Positions 53,472 through 64,000 of a stretch of DNA of 64,000 nt are shown here, one piece after another. A model generated the notes under the pieces. The model was not told where the DNA came from and did not search any database. It worked only from the letters and a program-made list of their open reading frames with translations. The DNA is taken from contig NC_092573.1 of the NCBI RefSeq assembly GCF_037975245.1, positions 11,039,501 to 11,103,500 on the forward strand, read 5' to 3'. This DNA is from Apostichopus japonicus (taxonomy: Eukaryota; Echinodermata; Holothuroidea; Aspidochirotida; Stichopodidae). A program made the position numbers and the translations under genes. Each line of letters begins with the position of its first letter. The stretch's first letter is position 1.

Positions 53472-53856
53472 ACTTTGAGATGTTGGTCAACGAGTAGAGA
53501 CAAGCAGAAACAGTAATATAGGCCTATATACGATTAAGTCCCGTAAGGACAAAGAAGCCGATGAAGTGAAAACATTCAGATCTACTTACAGGCCTCACAA
53601 AATGGGCAAAGAGGACGGGAAGAAGAGAATAAAGCCACAAAGAACAGGTTAATCTCCCAGGGTTTAGGTGAATTGTGAGGAGGAGAACAGTGTATATGCT
53701 CTCGTTCATAACATACTTAAGTAGGACCTACAAATGACCACGGTCGACGTGTTGATTGAATGTTACTGTAACGCTGAATGTGACATACTACACTGATTAT
53801 GAATGAATGAATGAATGATTGAATGAATGAATGAATAAATAAATGAATGAATAAAT

Positions 53857-53929
53857 AAATAAATGGTTATACATATATATATATATATATATATATATCG
53901 AAATCATTTGTGATTCCTAAAGCCGGTTC

Positions 53930-54002
<73 letters not shown>

Positions 54003-54020
54003 CCATTTATTTATTTAACA
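53857..54020. repeat. Inverted repeat enclosing TA tracts
   Basis: AAATAAATGGTTATA at the left and TATAACCATTTATTT at the right are exact inverses. Two TA tracts and a unique centre of about 40 bp containing ATCGAAATC and GGTTCTCGAT lie between. It is in intron 5, near the exon 5 donor. Confidence 0.75.
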
Positions 54021-54090
54021 TACAAACAGTCCATAGCATACATACACGAGTATAGAATTCCTTCTGTTAGTTGAAAGGCTTTCCACATAC

Positions 54091-54301
54091 GATGGGGTGC
54101 TACTGTAAGTCGGTCAGAGGTATCAACTTCCCGTCCTTTGTCTGTCTTTCCTCTTACGTTCTTTAACATTTTCAGCATATGGTTAGAAGTTTCTTGAGAG
54201 ACCAGACTTAATTGGCTGTCTTTATCCAAAACATTCTCCGATGATGCATTTAAAATGCTGCCTCTTGGTAGAGTTGAGCGAGCAAAATTTTTTCGGTAAG
54301 C
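54091..54301 (-). CDS. RGS22: RGS22-like, exon 5
   Basis: A pyrimidine-rich ttccatag precedes GCT TAC CGA, giving AYRKNFARSTLPRGSILNAS in phase 0 directly after exon 4. The stretch closes RGS region 1 and runs into a polar linker. Donor CATC|GTATGT leaves one base, as exon 6 requires. A nearer donor at AAC|GTAAGA is also good, but it would end in phase 0 and break the frame with exon 6, unless it is used with another partner. The same frame stays open past the donor, so a naive ORF caller would extend it wrongly. Confidence 0.65.
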
Positions 54302-57300
54302 CTATGGAAATACCGACGAAAAGAAAAGTTTTTCGATAATTTTTATTTTTGTCTTTACTTATATTGTCACCTTTCAAGCACTTGATTTAATTTATACAGT
54401 ATGTATATCATTGAGATCCAGTGATATAAAGCTCTGGTTGACCTAACCCAGAAATTCAGCACACAAAATTCCAAAAGGAAATGCCTACATAAACTATTTC
54501 GTTTTTTCCCTTCTAAATCATGGCCCGCAGCGTTCCTATAAAGTCTTTAACGTAGTGTTTGCTGCTGATTTAGTACATTTAATTGCAATTTTATCTTCCA
54601 ATCTACGAGGTAAAATTGGTAAGACGAAATGGAGCAATGAGTCTTTACGTCACATAGATGTTAGTATTGATCACGTACTTACTTCTCCAGGGTATACTCG
54701 GTATATATGCCGAGGGTGTTGGGAGTAGAGGGCGGGGAGGGGGGGGGTGGGGGGTCTCTCCTGCACAGCATCAGAATACTTAAATCTCTTGGGTATTCAG
54801 TATGCTGATCAGAAGTCTGTGAAATCGGTTAATGGATGACCAGAATAAACAAAATCTTACAGTTTTTATCTATTCCAATTCCTACAAAGGTAGGTTATCT
54901 TTTGTAAACTCTTGTTTTGATTGATTCCCAGAAGTTAGACTCGAGAGTAATTGGGACTCCATGTTCAATGATACTTTTACAGCAATTCAATTCATTAGTT
55001 TTGTTAACAAGAGTAATAGACCAATTTTCACAGCCAGTCTTAAAATGGCAACAGATAGAAACGTCGATGTGACTTTATATAAGGATTCTAGTTAGGTATA
55101 GGTAGGTAGCTGGGGTGTAGCTGGGGGGGGGGTTGGTGGCGGAGGGGTGGGTTCTTATAATCTAATAAGCGATCATTGTTTGAATTTTAGCCTAATAAAC
55201 AATTGGAGGATGTAATCTATATGAATTTCTTGTAGATGTCAATGTAGTGTAATTTTCATCACAAACTCGTTCAATTTTTTTTCAAATATAAATCTTTTTT
55301 TTTTTTTGCATTTTAATTATTTAAAAGTTTTAATATTTAGTTCAGAAACAAATGGCTTCTTCCAAATGTTTATGTATGACAACGCTTCGAATGCACTGAC
55401 GTCATCAATGAAAGTTCAAATCAATACGGATGTCGTTATAACATGCTTTGGTTTGCTATTCTAACCCATTTTACGTTATTGATTAAACTGTCCACCTTTT
55501 TTTTTTGGCTGCGAAATTCTGGTTCATAGTTAGGCAAGGGAAACTAGTAAATTGAACTTCAGAACACTTTCTCGACTGCCAGTCCAGAAAAAGCTACATT
55601 TTCAAGATACCTGACTGAATCAGACGCTACTTAAACTGACAAACGCCTAGTTCTGTCATTGTCTTAAGCTCATGCACACGTCTCAAATTTCCACGTTTTT
55701 TTTTTTACAAGTAAAACGACAGTCGCGTTGAGTCTTGGCTCGAAGAGTCGATTAGTGCCCAGCGAACTATTTTAAGAAATAGGACATTCATTGACCTATG
55801 GATTTTTGTTTCAAGATTCTTAGAACAAGATATGAAACTAGAACAAAAATATGAAATTACACTACGAGGAATATGAATATTGATATTCTCCAATTGTATC
55901 CAAATTGGGCTCGATAATTGTGTGAACAGACAAAAAACATTGCATATATATGAGCTGTCAAAGATCTGTGTCCTTAGAAACTAAATAGATTATGACGCGT
56001 TCTGGTCTTATTTCTCCTAATGTAATTGATACACTTCGAAGTGGAACAATAACCCCTCAGTTCCCCTTGTGTAAGGAAACTATTAAATCTAGACACTTGT
56101 TTAGGAGGACCTGATTGGTTTAAACAATAATTGAATTGTACACAGAACTAATTACTATTGAAGGAACTTTGGGCAAGATGGAAAATCTCGACAACAAGGT
56201 GAATCGTGTCTTCCTGTACCTCTTTTTAATTTTTAAGGGTAGAGGGAGGGGTGCGGGGGGGGAGGTGATAAATTCATCTACCTTGGATATATCTTTCAAA
56301 GTTCGATATTGTAACAGAATGCATAGAAAGGGCATTTTACAGATTTAATATGAAAAAAATCATTTGAAATAAAAGCAAAAGAGAATATAATATTCACTAT
56401 AGGACAAATGATACAAGCACAGGTTATAGAGTAGATAAGACTACATAGCATTATGCTTAGCCTAATGTATATACCCACACATGGTAACGTAATCATGCAA
56501 CACCACACCACTATCAACAGCCAAAAACTTGAAACCTTGGGTTTTAAGTAACACTCCCCCCCACCCCAAGATAATTTAGATGTTAATTCATCCTGGCTAG
56601 TTTTTGTTGCATTTTCACCTGCTCGCCGTTAAAATTTTCTGAAAAAATACCCGAGCAAAGGAACCAAGCCTTACTAAAGTAACCAGGCTTCCTAGTTGAA
56701 GGATATACTTTTTGAAAAAAAGTGTTTCATATTTAACATGGTAGAATAAAATTTTGAGAGCCAAGTACTAAGAAAATGCACAGTACAGGTTAAATAACAG
56801 CCGACTCTACTCCCTCTCGATGAAATGCTACCGTATAATTTTATGTTGATCGCTTAAATCAGGTTTCAAAAACGTGTCTTTTTATTAACACATTTACCGC
56901 GTCTTATTACCACACAGTATCATATTTCCATGTATAAGAATTGTATTAAATCCCACAAAAGGCAAATTGGATACTCTCATAAAGCAGTAAACAGTAGTAT
57001 ACATAAATATATCAAAGTATAAAATTATGAAGACATGTACAAACAATCCTAAAACAATACAATGGGCAAGGCAGGGGACCGGAACAGTCCTAACAACAGG
57101 TACCTAACAGGTAAGCTTTAGCGTTTTTTTTTATAGTCGAATATGGCACCACCGTGAACAGTATGAAGACAAATCTTCAACGGAATAAGGCTACAGGTAT
57201 GGAGATTTACGATCATTCGTCTTAGATGCATGAAACACATGTTCTTAAAGGGAGTGAAGACTAGCGCACAAAGAAACGTCTGATGTCGGTAATCTGACCT

Positions 57301-57675
57301 AGTTTCGAATGAGGTGTAACAGAAGTTGTAGACACCACCATCGATCCCAGAAAAATACACACACAGCTTGCTACCGTCGGTAATAAGACACTAGTGTATA
57401 GTCAGTACATGTAGCTACGGTCAATACACACAACACAGTGTACATAACAGCGATGGACATCTCAGGTCCAGATAACAGATAACAAGGTATCACGTTTCAT
57501 TACTGTCTGCATTTTATAGCGACAAGAAAAAGGCTTCACTTGCAAGCAACGGAAAGTTAACTTTTTCAGACGGCGGAACGCGGTTTGGGGCGAGTCTTCA
57601 ATGCCTTTAAACATAGCTTACATCAATGTTTAGTCATTTGCATCATTTCAGATAAAGATAGATAACCTCTTTTAC
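54302..57675. other. Intron 4, no gene seen
   Basis: Unique-looking AT-rich sequence with G tracts near 54730 and 55120. No transposon termini or coding frames were recognised. Confidence 0.55.
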
Positions 57676-57851
57676 CGTTCTCATTAAAAATTCATCCGTG
57701 TCGTGTTTCTGAAATGTTTTCCAACTTGCGGAGAGTGTCTCAACTGCCATTTTTTGAACCCGAAGTAGAATCTCAGGAATATTCGATCCAGTTTCAAGAC
57801 AATGACGTAATTCAGATGATAAATGCTTCCCTATACTCACGTATCGCTTCC
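57676..57851 (-). CDS. RGS22: RGS22-like, exon 4 (RGS region 1 continued)
   Basis: The acceptor is gatttctttcag. The exon opens with two bases that complete a glycine codon, then reads KRYVSIGKHLSSELRHCLE and continues through ILLRVQKMAVETLSASWKTF to DEFLMRT. The alternation of short helices and the late Trp-x-x-Phe are as in the back half of an RGS domain. The donor used is ACG|GTAAAA. A second in-phase donor at 57667 (GAG|GTTATC) would add three residues, and the sequence cannot decide between them. Confidence 0.75.
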
Positions 57852-58985
57852 CTGAAAGAAATCAAGAAAGAAAGAAAGATAACAAACTGACAAACATTAA
57901 GAACGTTTCTTGGCAGCAGGAAACTCCGGACTTATTTTTGAAATAATGTTCTATTTATCAATATACTCTCTCGTCAAGAAATTTAGAATAGAGAAAAACG
58001 AAGAACTAACCGCAATTATATTATCAGAAGAAATTAGAATAGCTATGCTTTTCCGTAACAAATTATTCGTGAGGTAATGCAAACGCAACTAGCGAGAAAC
58101 CCCAACTGGCATGAATGAATGAATTACTTAATGAAGAAATGGATTGATAGATGAATGTCTGAATGTATGCATGAATGTATGAATCCATGAAATAATGAAA
58201 AGATGATTTAATGATTGATGTACGAATGAAGTAATCAATGATTGATCGAATGAAGCAATCAATGATTGATTGAATGATTGATCCAATGAATGAATGTATG
58301 AAACAGGGAGATGTTAATTGAATACTATGCTTCAAGTTACTCTTGTTTTGAGCATGTGCTTCCAAATTCTTCTCTCAGTTGAGTTTTAAATGATGTCATT
58401 TTAACAACAACCAAAAGTTGGTCGACTTTTCTGGGCGACTAAAACAGCTTTTGGATTCTGTGTTTTATTTGTTCCATATGCAAGCTACTAAACGCCTACA
58501 TATTGTCAGTATCTCAAAAACACAACAACTGTAATAGCAACCCACAGTAATAAATAAAAAGGGAAATGTATCCATGCTATAGAATATATGCTGTCATCGT
58601 CAGGAAGATTGATCGACATTCTTTATGATATGTAGGAAGAAATTTATTGATGTCTCTCAAAACGAATGTTTAATTTGGAGCGAAAAGAGTATTGCATTGT
58701 ATCTCGATCAAGACCAAAGTGTCGAATTCACTACGGAATTCAGAACCAAATCCCCAGAGAACCCGCCACGCATGCCAACCTGCCCCCCTTCCCTTGCACC
58801 ATCCACCCCATCCACATGTATACACACAAATATGCTAGAAGAGAAGTAATCTTTACAGTTAGGGCACTTTTCTTCGGGATGAAGTTCCCATGTAAGTTCC
58901 AGGGAGTTGCTTGGCCTCCTGAGCATCCTGGCACTAGGGTTAAATACGGAGTGCCAAATAGAACTGTATTTGCCTGTAAATACGC

Positions 58986-59275
58986 AGTATTGTAGTGTGC
59001 GTGAAGTGCTTGCAGTATTAGGAAGAACTTTTCGGTTGTTCATGGTGTTAATTTTTGGGCGGACAACACTCAAGGGAGTATAGTCATGTAGGTAGCTACA
59101 AAGTGAGTGCGCTTGTGAGCGCCGTGACAGGCACAGAATAAGTTGGCTACAGAGCTAACTTCCGAAACTGCAAATGTACAGAGACTATATGAAACTTTAA
59201 GTTTCAACGTCCAGTCATGTAGATATTGTTCACTTGGTTAGTAATGCCAATATTGCAGCGCGCACACACTACAAT
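58986..59275. mobile_element. MITE-like dispersed repeat, copy 2
   Basis: Same orientation and body as 20905-21216, with ends TTGTAGTGTGCG and CACACACTACAA followed by TA. It lies in intron 3. The blocks CAAATGTACAGAGACTATAT and TTCGGTTGTTCATGGTGTT are identical in both copies. Confidence 0.6.
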
Positions 59276-59952
59276 AATTCACAGTGCTAAAGATGAACCC
59301 TGTCATTGGCAGTTTGAGTCGCCATCTAAATATCTTGTCCATAACTCGAGATATCTTTGATTGAGTGTATCCTAGTTTACTTGTTAAATCATACCTAAAC
59401 TATAAATATCCTGTTCTTTAATCCTTGAAATCTGATACATATGAAGTGATTGCTTTAATAACTGTCGATGTAATATGTGTGTAGATGTGACACGGGGTGG
59501 GTGTGACATGTTACCAATGATCAGGGGGTTAAATTTTGCATAGCCATGTGACAAGGCCTTAGCTTATTACAAGACTTCAACTTAGACATTATTTTGAATG
59601 TCATCAAAATGGAACCTTCTTGAACAAGATTTTTTTCATCTGGGAATTAATGCTTAACATATAGATAAAGTAAAATTTAAAAAAACATTCACATCTCAAT
59701 TATCACGATGACATTATTTGGGCTGCTGATGATGGAAGTATCCCAAAAAAAGCAACATTTTTTGGGAGTAGGGGAGGGTGGGGGCCTCCGCTCTCCGCCC
59801 CCTGGTAGACAGAATGTTACAAAATCTTCCTACTGTGTACAGTAAATAAATACAACATGTATAAGCGGTACAACCTAAACAGTGGGGAAAATTCTTCAAC
59901 ACCGATTTTAAAGTTACAAACCATATGCGAGATGTAGGTTGAAAAACTGTAC

Positions 59953-61365
59953 CTGATGGAACCAGATAAAGGGCTGTCATACGCTGCACCAGTAGTTGTT
60001 TAACGATGCCCGGTGATCTGTCGCTCTTGTCTGATTTAAAATGAACGAGTAACTCTTGCGTCATTTGCCAAAACATCAGATGATTCAGCGCCTCGTACTT
60101 CCCTATTTTTTTCAAAAATGTCTCCCATGGTTTTCCAGCAACTCGATCTGACAATATAGCTCCACGAATTTGTTGAGAACTTTCATCATCATCATCACGC
60201 TCCCTGACTCTCCCATAGTCACTATCAAGCTCTTCGAATGTAATTGCCCTAGCAGAAACGTTGTAAAGAGAGGGTAAATTTGTCATGGATGAGCGACTCT
60301 CGGGATATGCTGTCAAGGTTTCCGTAGACTTGAGATCTTTGAGAGCAATGTTTCTATTCTCAGACTGGGAAGTACCCAACGACGATTGATCCGACGCACG
60401 GCGATATCTTCCATACTCTCCATCCGAAATTAAACGTCGCCTCAAGAATGCACGAGGATTTACATTGTTTTGAACATTAAACTTTTCTAAGTTTCTCATG
60501 GTAAGTTTGGCTATTTGCTCGTTTTTGTCTTTTGATAATCGAGTCTGTTTAGCATTTATCTCCTTGCCTCTTCTCCCTCTCTTCTTTTCCTTAGAACTTT
60601 TATCATCTGTTGCCCGAGAACTGCCTTTTTTCTGTTTCTTCTTTTTCTTGATCATCTCAACCATCCTCTGGCGGTCTTCCATTTTCTTTCTTTCCACTGC
60701 TTTTGATCTTGCTTCTTGAAGAGCTGCGATATCTAGCTTTGGTAAAACTAGTGTGGAACCTTGAGTATTTTGTTCCTTCTTAGATTCGTCATGATCGCTG
60801 TCCGCCATAAATGAGAAATCAGCCAGTCGGAAACTAATCGACATCGATCTATTTCTCCTGGCAGGTGGTTTGCTGGCTTTCTTCGGCGTCCCACTATTTG
60901 CCATGCGAGTAGATGATCCTATGCTACTCGATGATGCCGCATGATGAGATGGGGATGAGACAGTCATTCTTCTCCTCGATGGCGTCTGGATTGATTGATT
61001 TGAAGTCGACGTTATGGTTAAAGAACTCGGAGTTCCGGTGCTTGAACGTCCGTAAGGAGTCGCAGAAGGGTATCTTGTTGTCGAGGTTTCCTCTTCTAAA
61101 GGAGAAATAGCTTTCTCTTGTAGCGTGTCCACAACTGGTGAGGATACATTTTCAGAAGACTCCTCCTCTTTCTCGATGATGACATCGCTCTCTGATAACT
61201 CATGGTTTCTATCCGCAATGGGTTGTGGGTCTGAACTTTTCACGTTAGTCATTGTATCATTAGACATAACAGATAAGAGACTCTGCTTTAACTTGACCAA
61301 AGATTTGTTCTTCTGGGTTATCTCTCTTCGACTGATAGACATCGGAATAGCATCTAGTAAGGGAA
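59953..61365 (-). CDS. RGS22: RGS22-like, exon 3 (long linker plus start of RGS region 1)
   Basis: This 1,413-base exon follows atattccag and ends CCATCAG|GTACAG; it starts with two bases and ends with one. It has a long Ser/Thr-rich stretch, a lysine-rich segment with KKKKKQKKG near in-window residues 453-480, and an acidic ERDDDDES patch. The first RGS region then begins at GKPWETFLKKIGKYEALNHL near residue 625. The Phe-Trp pair in HLMFWQMTQEL matches helix 4 of RGS folds. The low-complexity part is probably disordered and could carry a nuclear-type basic signal; that is inference. Confidence 0.85.
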
Positions 61366-61792
61366 CTGGAATATAGAAAAATACTCATGAATAATCAAAT
61401 TTACTTACTTTCAGGTTATCGCTATGGAAACGAAAGTCGAAAGTGGGCGATTCTATTGATGAAATATTTGGAGCAATGCTTGGACAGTGAAATTATGTCA
61501 AAATCCACTAAGACTGTGCGTGAAGACCGAATAACTTTTAAATGTACTCGAAGTAAAATGTGTGCAACGAATGATCTACAAAATCCAGTGCAACGAAAAA
61601 TGATTATGATTCCTTGACCCCCCCTCCATCGAAACTGACTAACCCCCCCCCCACCCCCACGCACAAACAGAAAACAAATCAGTTGACTGGATGACGGTTA
61701 TTGTCTAACTCTACGGACGAATTTAGTTCCAATTACATGTAATAAGTCTCTTCTTACCATCTTTAATCTTAAGTAAAGCATTTTCGACCTAC

Positions 61793-62303
61793 CCTTTTCA
61801 AAAACCACCTCGGGTGAAGGTGTCAACGGCGGGTATTCAATGGGTAGAGGGCTAAGCTCGCGTTGAATTTTGGCGCTACTGTTTCTACTCGAGCTAATCA
61901 AACTTTCTTCTGATATATCGGGCAACGGAAACTCCTCTGCGAGCCATTCTCTGTGGTCCAAATAGGAATCGTGAGGTTGGTTTTCGACATCTTTCGGCAT
62001 CGTCGTTTCACCAGTATCTTCCAAGTTAATGAGAGCAGATATCTCGGAGTGCCTAGCTGTATTCGAACTGAACATAGATAGCAGGTTTGAAAACCGCTGT
62101 CGTTTCATGGTTATGTTTTTGGTAGTTGAAGAGCGATTACTGCTGTTGGCTGGTTGATCATCTTCACTTGACAAGTTTATATCTGTGAGGCTTTGTACTT
62201 CCACAATGTAAAAGTTAGGTCGATATACTTTAAGGGCGGTGCGGCCTGACTTTTTGTTGAAACGGAGTTTACAGTGGATGAGAAACCTCGGTATCCAATA
62301 ATT
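61793..62303 (-). CDS. RGS22: RGS22-like, exon 2
   Basis: The acceptor is tcccag and the exon opens in phase 0 with NYWIPRFLIHCKLRF, which joins cleanly to RQMQ of the previous exon. The rest is a hydrophilic, Ser/Pro-rich linker ending PSPEVVFEK. Two donors compete: GTAGGT after 61793 and GTAAGA after 61758. Only the first leaves one base, which the next exon needs, so 61793 was chosen. The first in-frame methionine lies 43 codons inside the exon, so an annotation that began there would lose its conserved start. Confidence 0.75.
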
Positions 62304-62930
62304 CTGGGATTTTAAGAAAGGAAAGAGTAAAAATATATTTGTCGTGAATGAGATGAATAAAAAGTCAGCCGAGTAAAACTATCATACACGCTGATGTCAA
62401 TTTTGGCAACTTGAACAAAAGCCATTTTGTAGCGTGTTTAAAAGTACTCATATATATTTAGCTATAGGATGTTTAATCGGACGAGCAGATGTAATGTGCT
62501 TAAGGTTTACGTAGTTATTGAAGATGGTATTAAAAATGTAAACAAATATGTATTAAATCGCAGTTCATAATGTAACATTTGAAGATCACCCTTTACATAT
62601 CAAAGTACGGTACACTTGAAGAAACTTAATATGTGTATTACAATGTTCGGATTCAGAAAAAAAGTTATGATTTGGGTATTATATTGTTGATGAGGTACTT
62701 TAAGAATTGATATTTAATGAGACAGTCATAACAACGCAAAACTGATATAAACGTTATATTTTTCTTTATTAGACATTATTTCCTGTAGCCTACACCCTTA
62801 TAAGAGCCTTCTCGGAATTCTTTAAACGTTCAAGTTCTGGGCGATGCGTTCCAGCTATCAAAAGGTCACCAAGCTCTGACTCTCACCTCACTCAAGCAGT
62901 TTCAAGCAGTTTTAAGCAGGCAACACTTAC

Positions 62931-63064
62931 TTGCATTTGACGTAAGAGGAAACCTTGGGCAATTAATAGTTTGTCGAGTAATAAACGTTCGCTATCAGAT
63001 GTGTTGGCGCTCTCTTCAACCTCAGCTTTTGATGTCAGATCTCCCGTGCTGTTTTGAGGTAATG
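62931..63064 (-). CDS. RGS22: RGS22-like, exon 1 of those in window
   Basis: The exon follows a ctttacag acceptor and ends at CAA|GTAAGT. It begins with two bases of a split codon and ends in phase 0, giving 44 full codons. The peptide starts LPQNSTGDLTS and ends in a helix-like LLIAQGFLLRQMQ. It is in the N-terminal region before the first RGS domain. An earlier exon ending in phase 1 must exist further right; none was recognised between 63065 and 64000, so it probably lies outside the window. Confidence 0.7.
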
Positions 63065-63967
63065 CTGTAAAGAAGGAGGGAAGAAAGAAAGGAGCGGTGA
63101 GGTGTGGTTTGTTATCTTTATTGGTAATTTGATATTTATTGGTAATTTGAATGCATAATTGTAAACCTATTGATGACCATCCATCCATTTCGCCCAAGAT
63201 TCCTGTGTTACATAATTTCTTTTGAATAAACAATCGTCTGCATGACTAACACATTAGTAAACGATCGATATATATATATATATCTTTGAGTCTCATTGAC
63301 TTTTTGCTGGTAGCGGATTTATCACAATGGTAGTGGGCAAACACCGAGGTATTTCTTCTTTTAAGCCGTTGCCACCATGTTACGTAGTGTGGGGTAATAA
63401 GTTCAAGACAGTGTCATTCGTTGCTTTTCTTCCTTTATTTTTCAAACTCCACATAGCTCCACATAACTCCACTGCTTCCTTTCACAATTCACTAACATCA
63501 ATTCTCCTTAAACAACCTCTGCTTCCTTGCAACACTATCCTCGCTATCTTCCCACACTCCCTTACGCTTCTCTCCTTTTCTCGTCTCCTAATACCTTGGC
63601 TCCTCACCTCACAAAAGCCACAGTCCAACTGCCCGTAACCCCTCTCCTCATCTCTAGTTCTATCCTTTAATCCTATTAGCAAGTCTTTACGTACAAAGTA
63701 ATCCCAGCTTTGTAATCCTCTTAAGCTATCCCTAGGACATAAGCAGCTTTCCTATCCTTACTTATAGACTTCACAACAGTATGGGATCCTCATTTAGTCG
63801 GCGTTGTGTTGTTCTTTGTGCATTCCATCAATAACAAGGCTAAATCTAGAATATTCATGACTACAAAATATGAGTAAATCAGTAAAACATGTTTGTTATT
63901 TTACATCAAGATCATCACATGAAACAGAGCTATTTATAATGTTAAATAATCATAAATGGATGACACA
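63065..63967. other. Intron upstream of first traced exon, nothing recognised
   Basis: A pyrimidine-rich unique stretch and a short TA tract at 63268. No exon ending in the required phase 1 was found. Confidence 0.5.
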
Positions 63968-64000
63968 TTGGCTTATCAAAGCCGCAAGCTGACCGAAGTC
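63968..64000 (-). mobile_element. tRNA-derived SINE, family A, copy 3 (cut by window edge)
   Basis: TTGGCTTATCAAAGCCGCAA and the following CTGACCGAAGTC are identical to copy 1. Only the hairpin part of the body is inside the window. Confidence 0.65.

Noticed and set aside
54011-54090. Continuation of exon 5 frame to a stop at 54011
   Set aside because: The GTATGT donor at 54090 keeps phase with exon 6, so this is intron read-through.

Overview
This is a eukaryotic, AT-rich window that looks like marine-invertebrate nuclear DNA. Introns are long, microsatellites of TA, TAA and GAT are abundant, and many transposon families coexist. A deuterostome such as an echinoderm would fit, but the species cannot be fixed from sequence alone. 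There are no operons, bacterial promoters or CRISPR arrays. Most long open frames are readings of microsatellites.

The one cellular gene recognised lies on the minus strand and fills most of the window. It is a multi-RGS-domain gene of the RGS22 type. Fifteen coding exons were traced by hand from 63064 down to 15162. Every junction has an AG acceptor and a GT donor, and the codon phase carries through all of them, giving about 1,268 codons. The first traced exon opens inside a codon, so the N-terminus lies beyond the right edge. The last traced exon ends in a good donor, so at least one C-terminal exon lies below 15162 and was not found with confidence. Three RGS regions are visible: exons 3-5, exons 8-10 and exons 11-15. 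Exon 3 adds a long Ser/Lys-rich disordered stretch before the first.

Intron 12 (19191-36571, 17.4 kb) holds an intact-looking non-LTR retrotransposon of the L1/Tx1 type at about 30587-35826, with ORF1 and a 1,262-residue endonuclease/RT ORF2. It lies in the same sense as the gene and has (TAA)n on both sides. The same intron holds a hAT deletion derivative with a transposase remnant, a fold-back element, a MITE and several microsatellites. Intron 14 is mostly a nested satellite with a period near 145 bp. Intron 10 (37584-47665) holds a long GAT array between direct duplications and a facing pair of hAT-type MITEs. Introns 5, 8 and 9 hold a MITE 43 bp from a splice site, a Penelope-like relic and a tRNA-derived SINE.

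The left 15 kb has no convincing exon. It contains mini- and microsatellites, a tRNA-derived SINE, two hAT-type MITE families with clear 8-bp target duplications, and a 300-bp dispersed duplication. Overall the window shows a conserved ciliary/germline-type signalling gene whose introns have been enlarged by transposons and tandem repeats.
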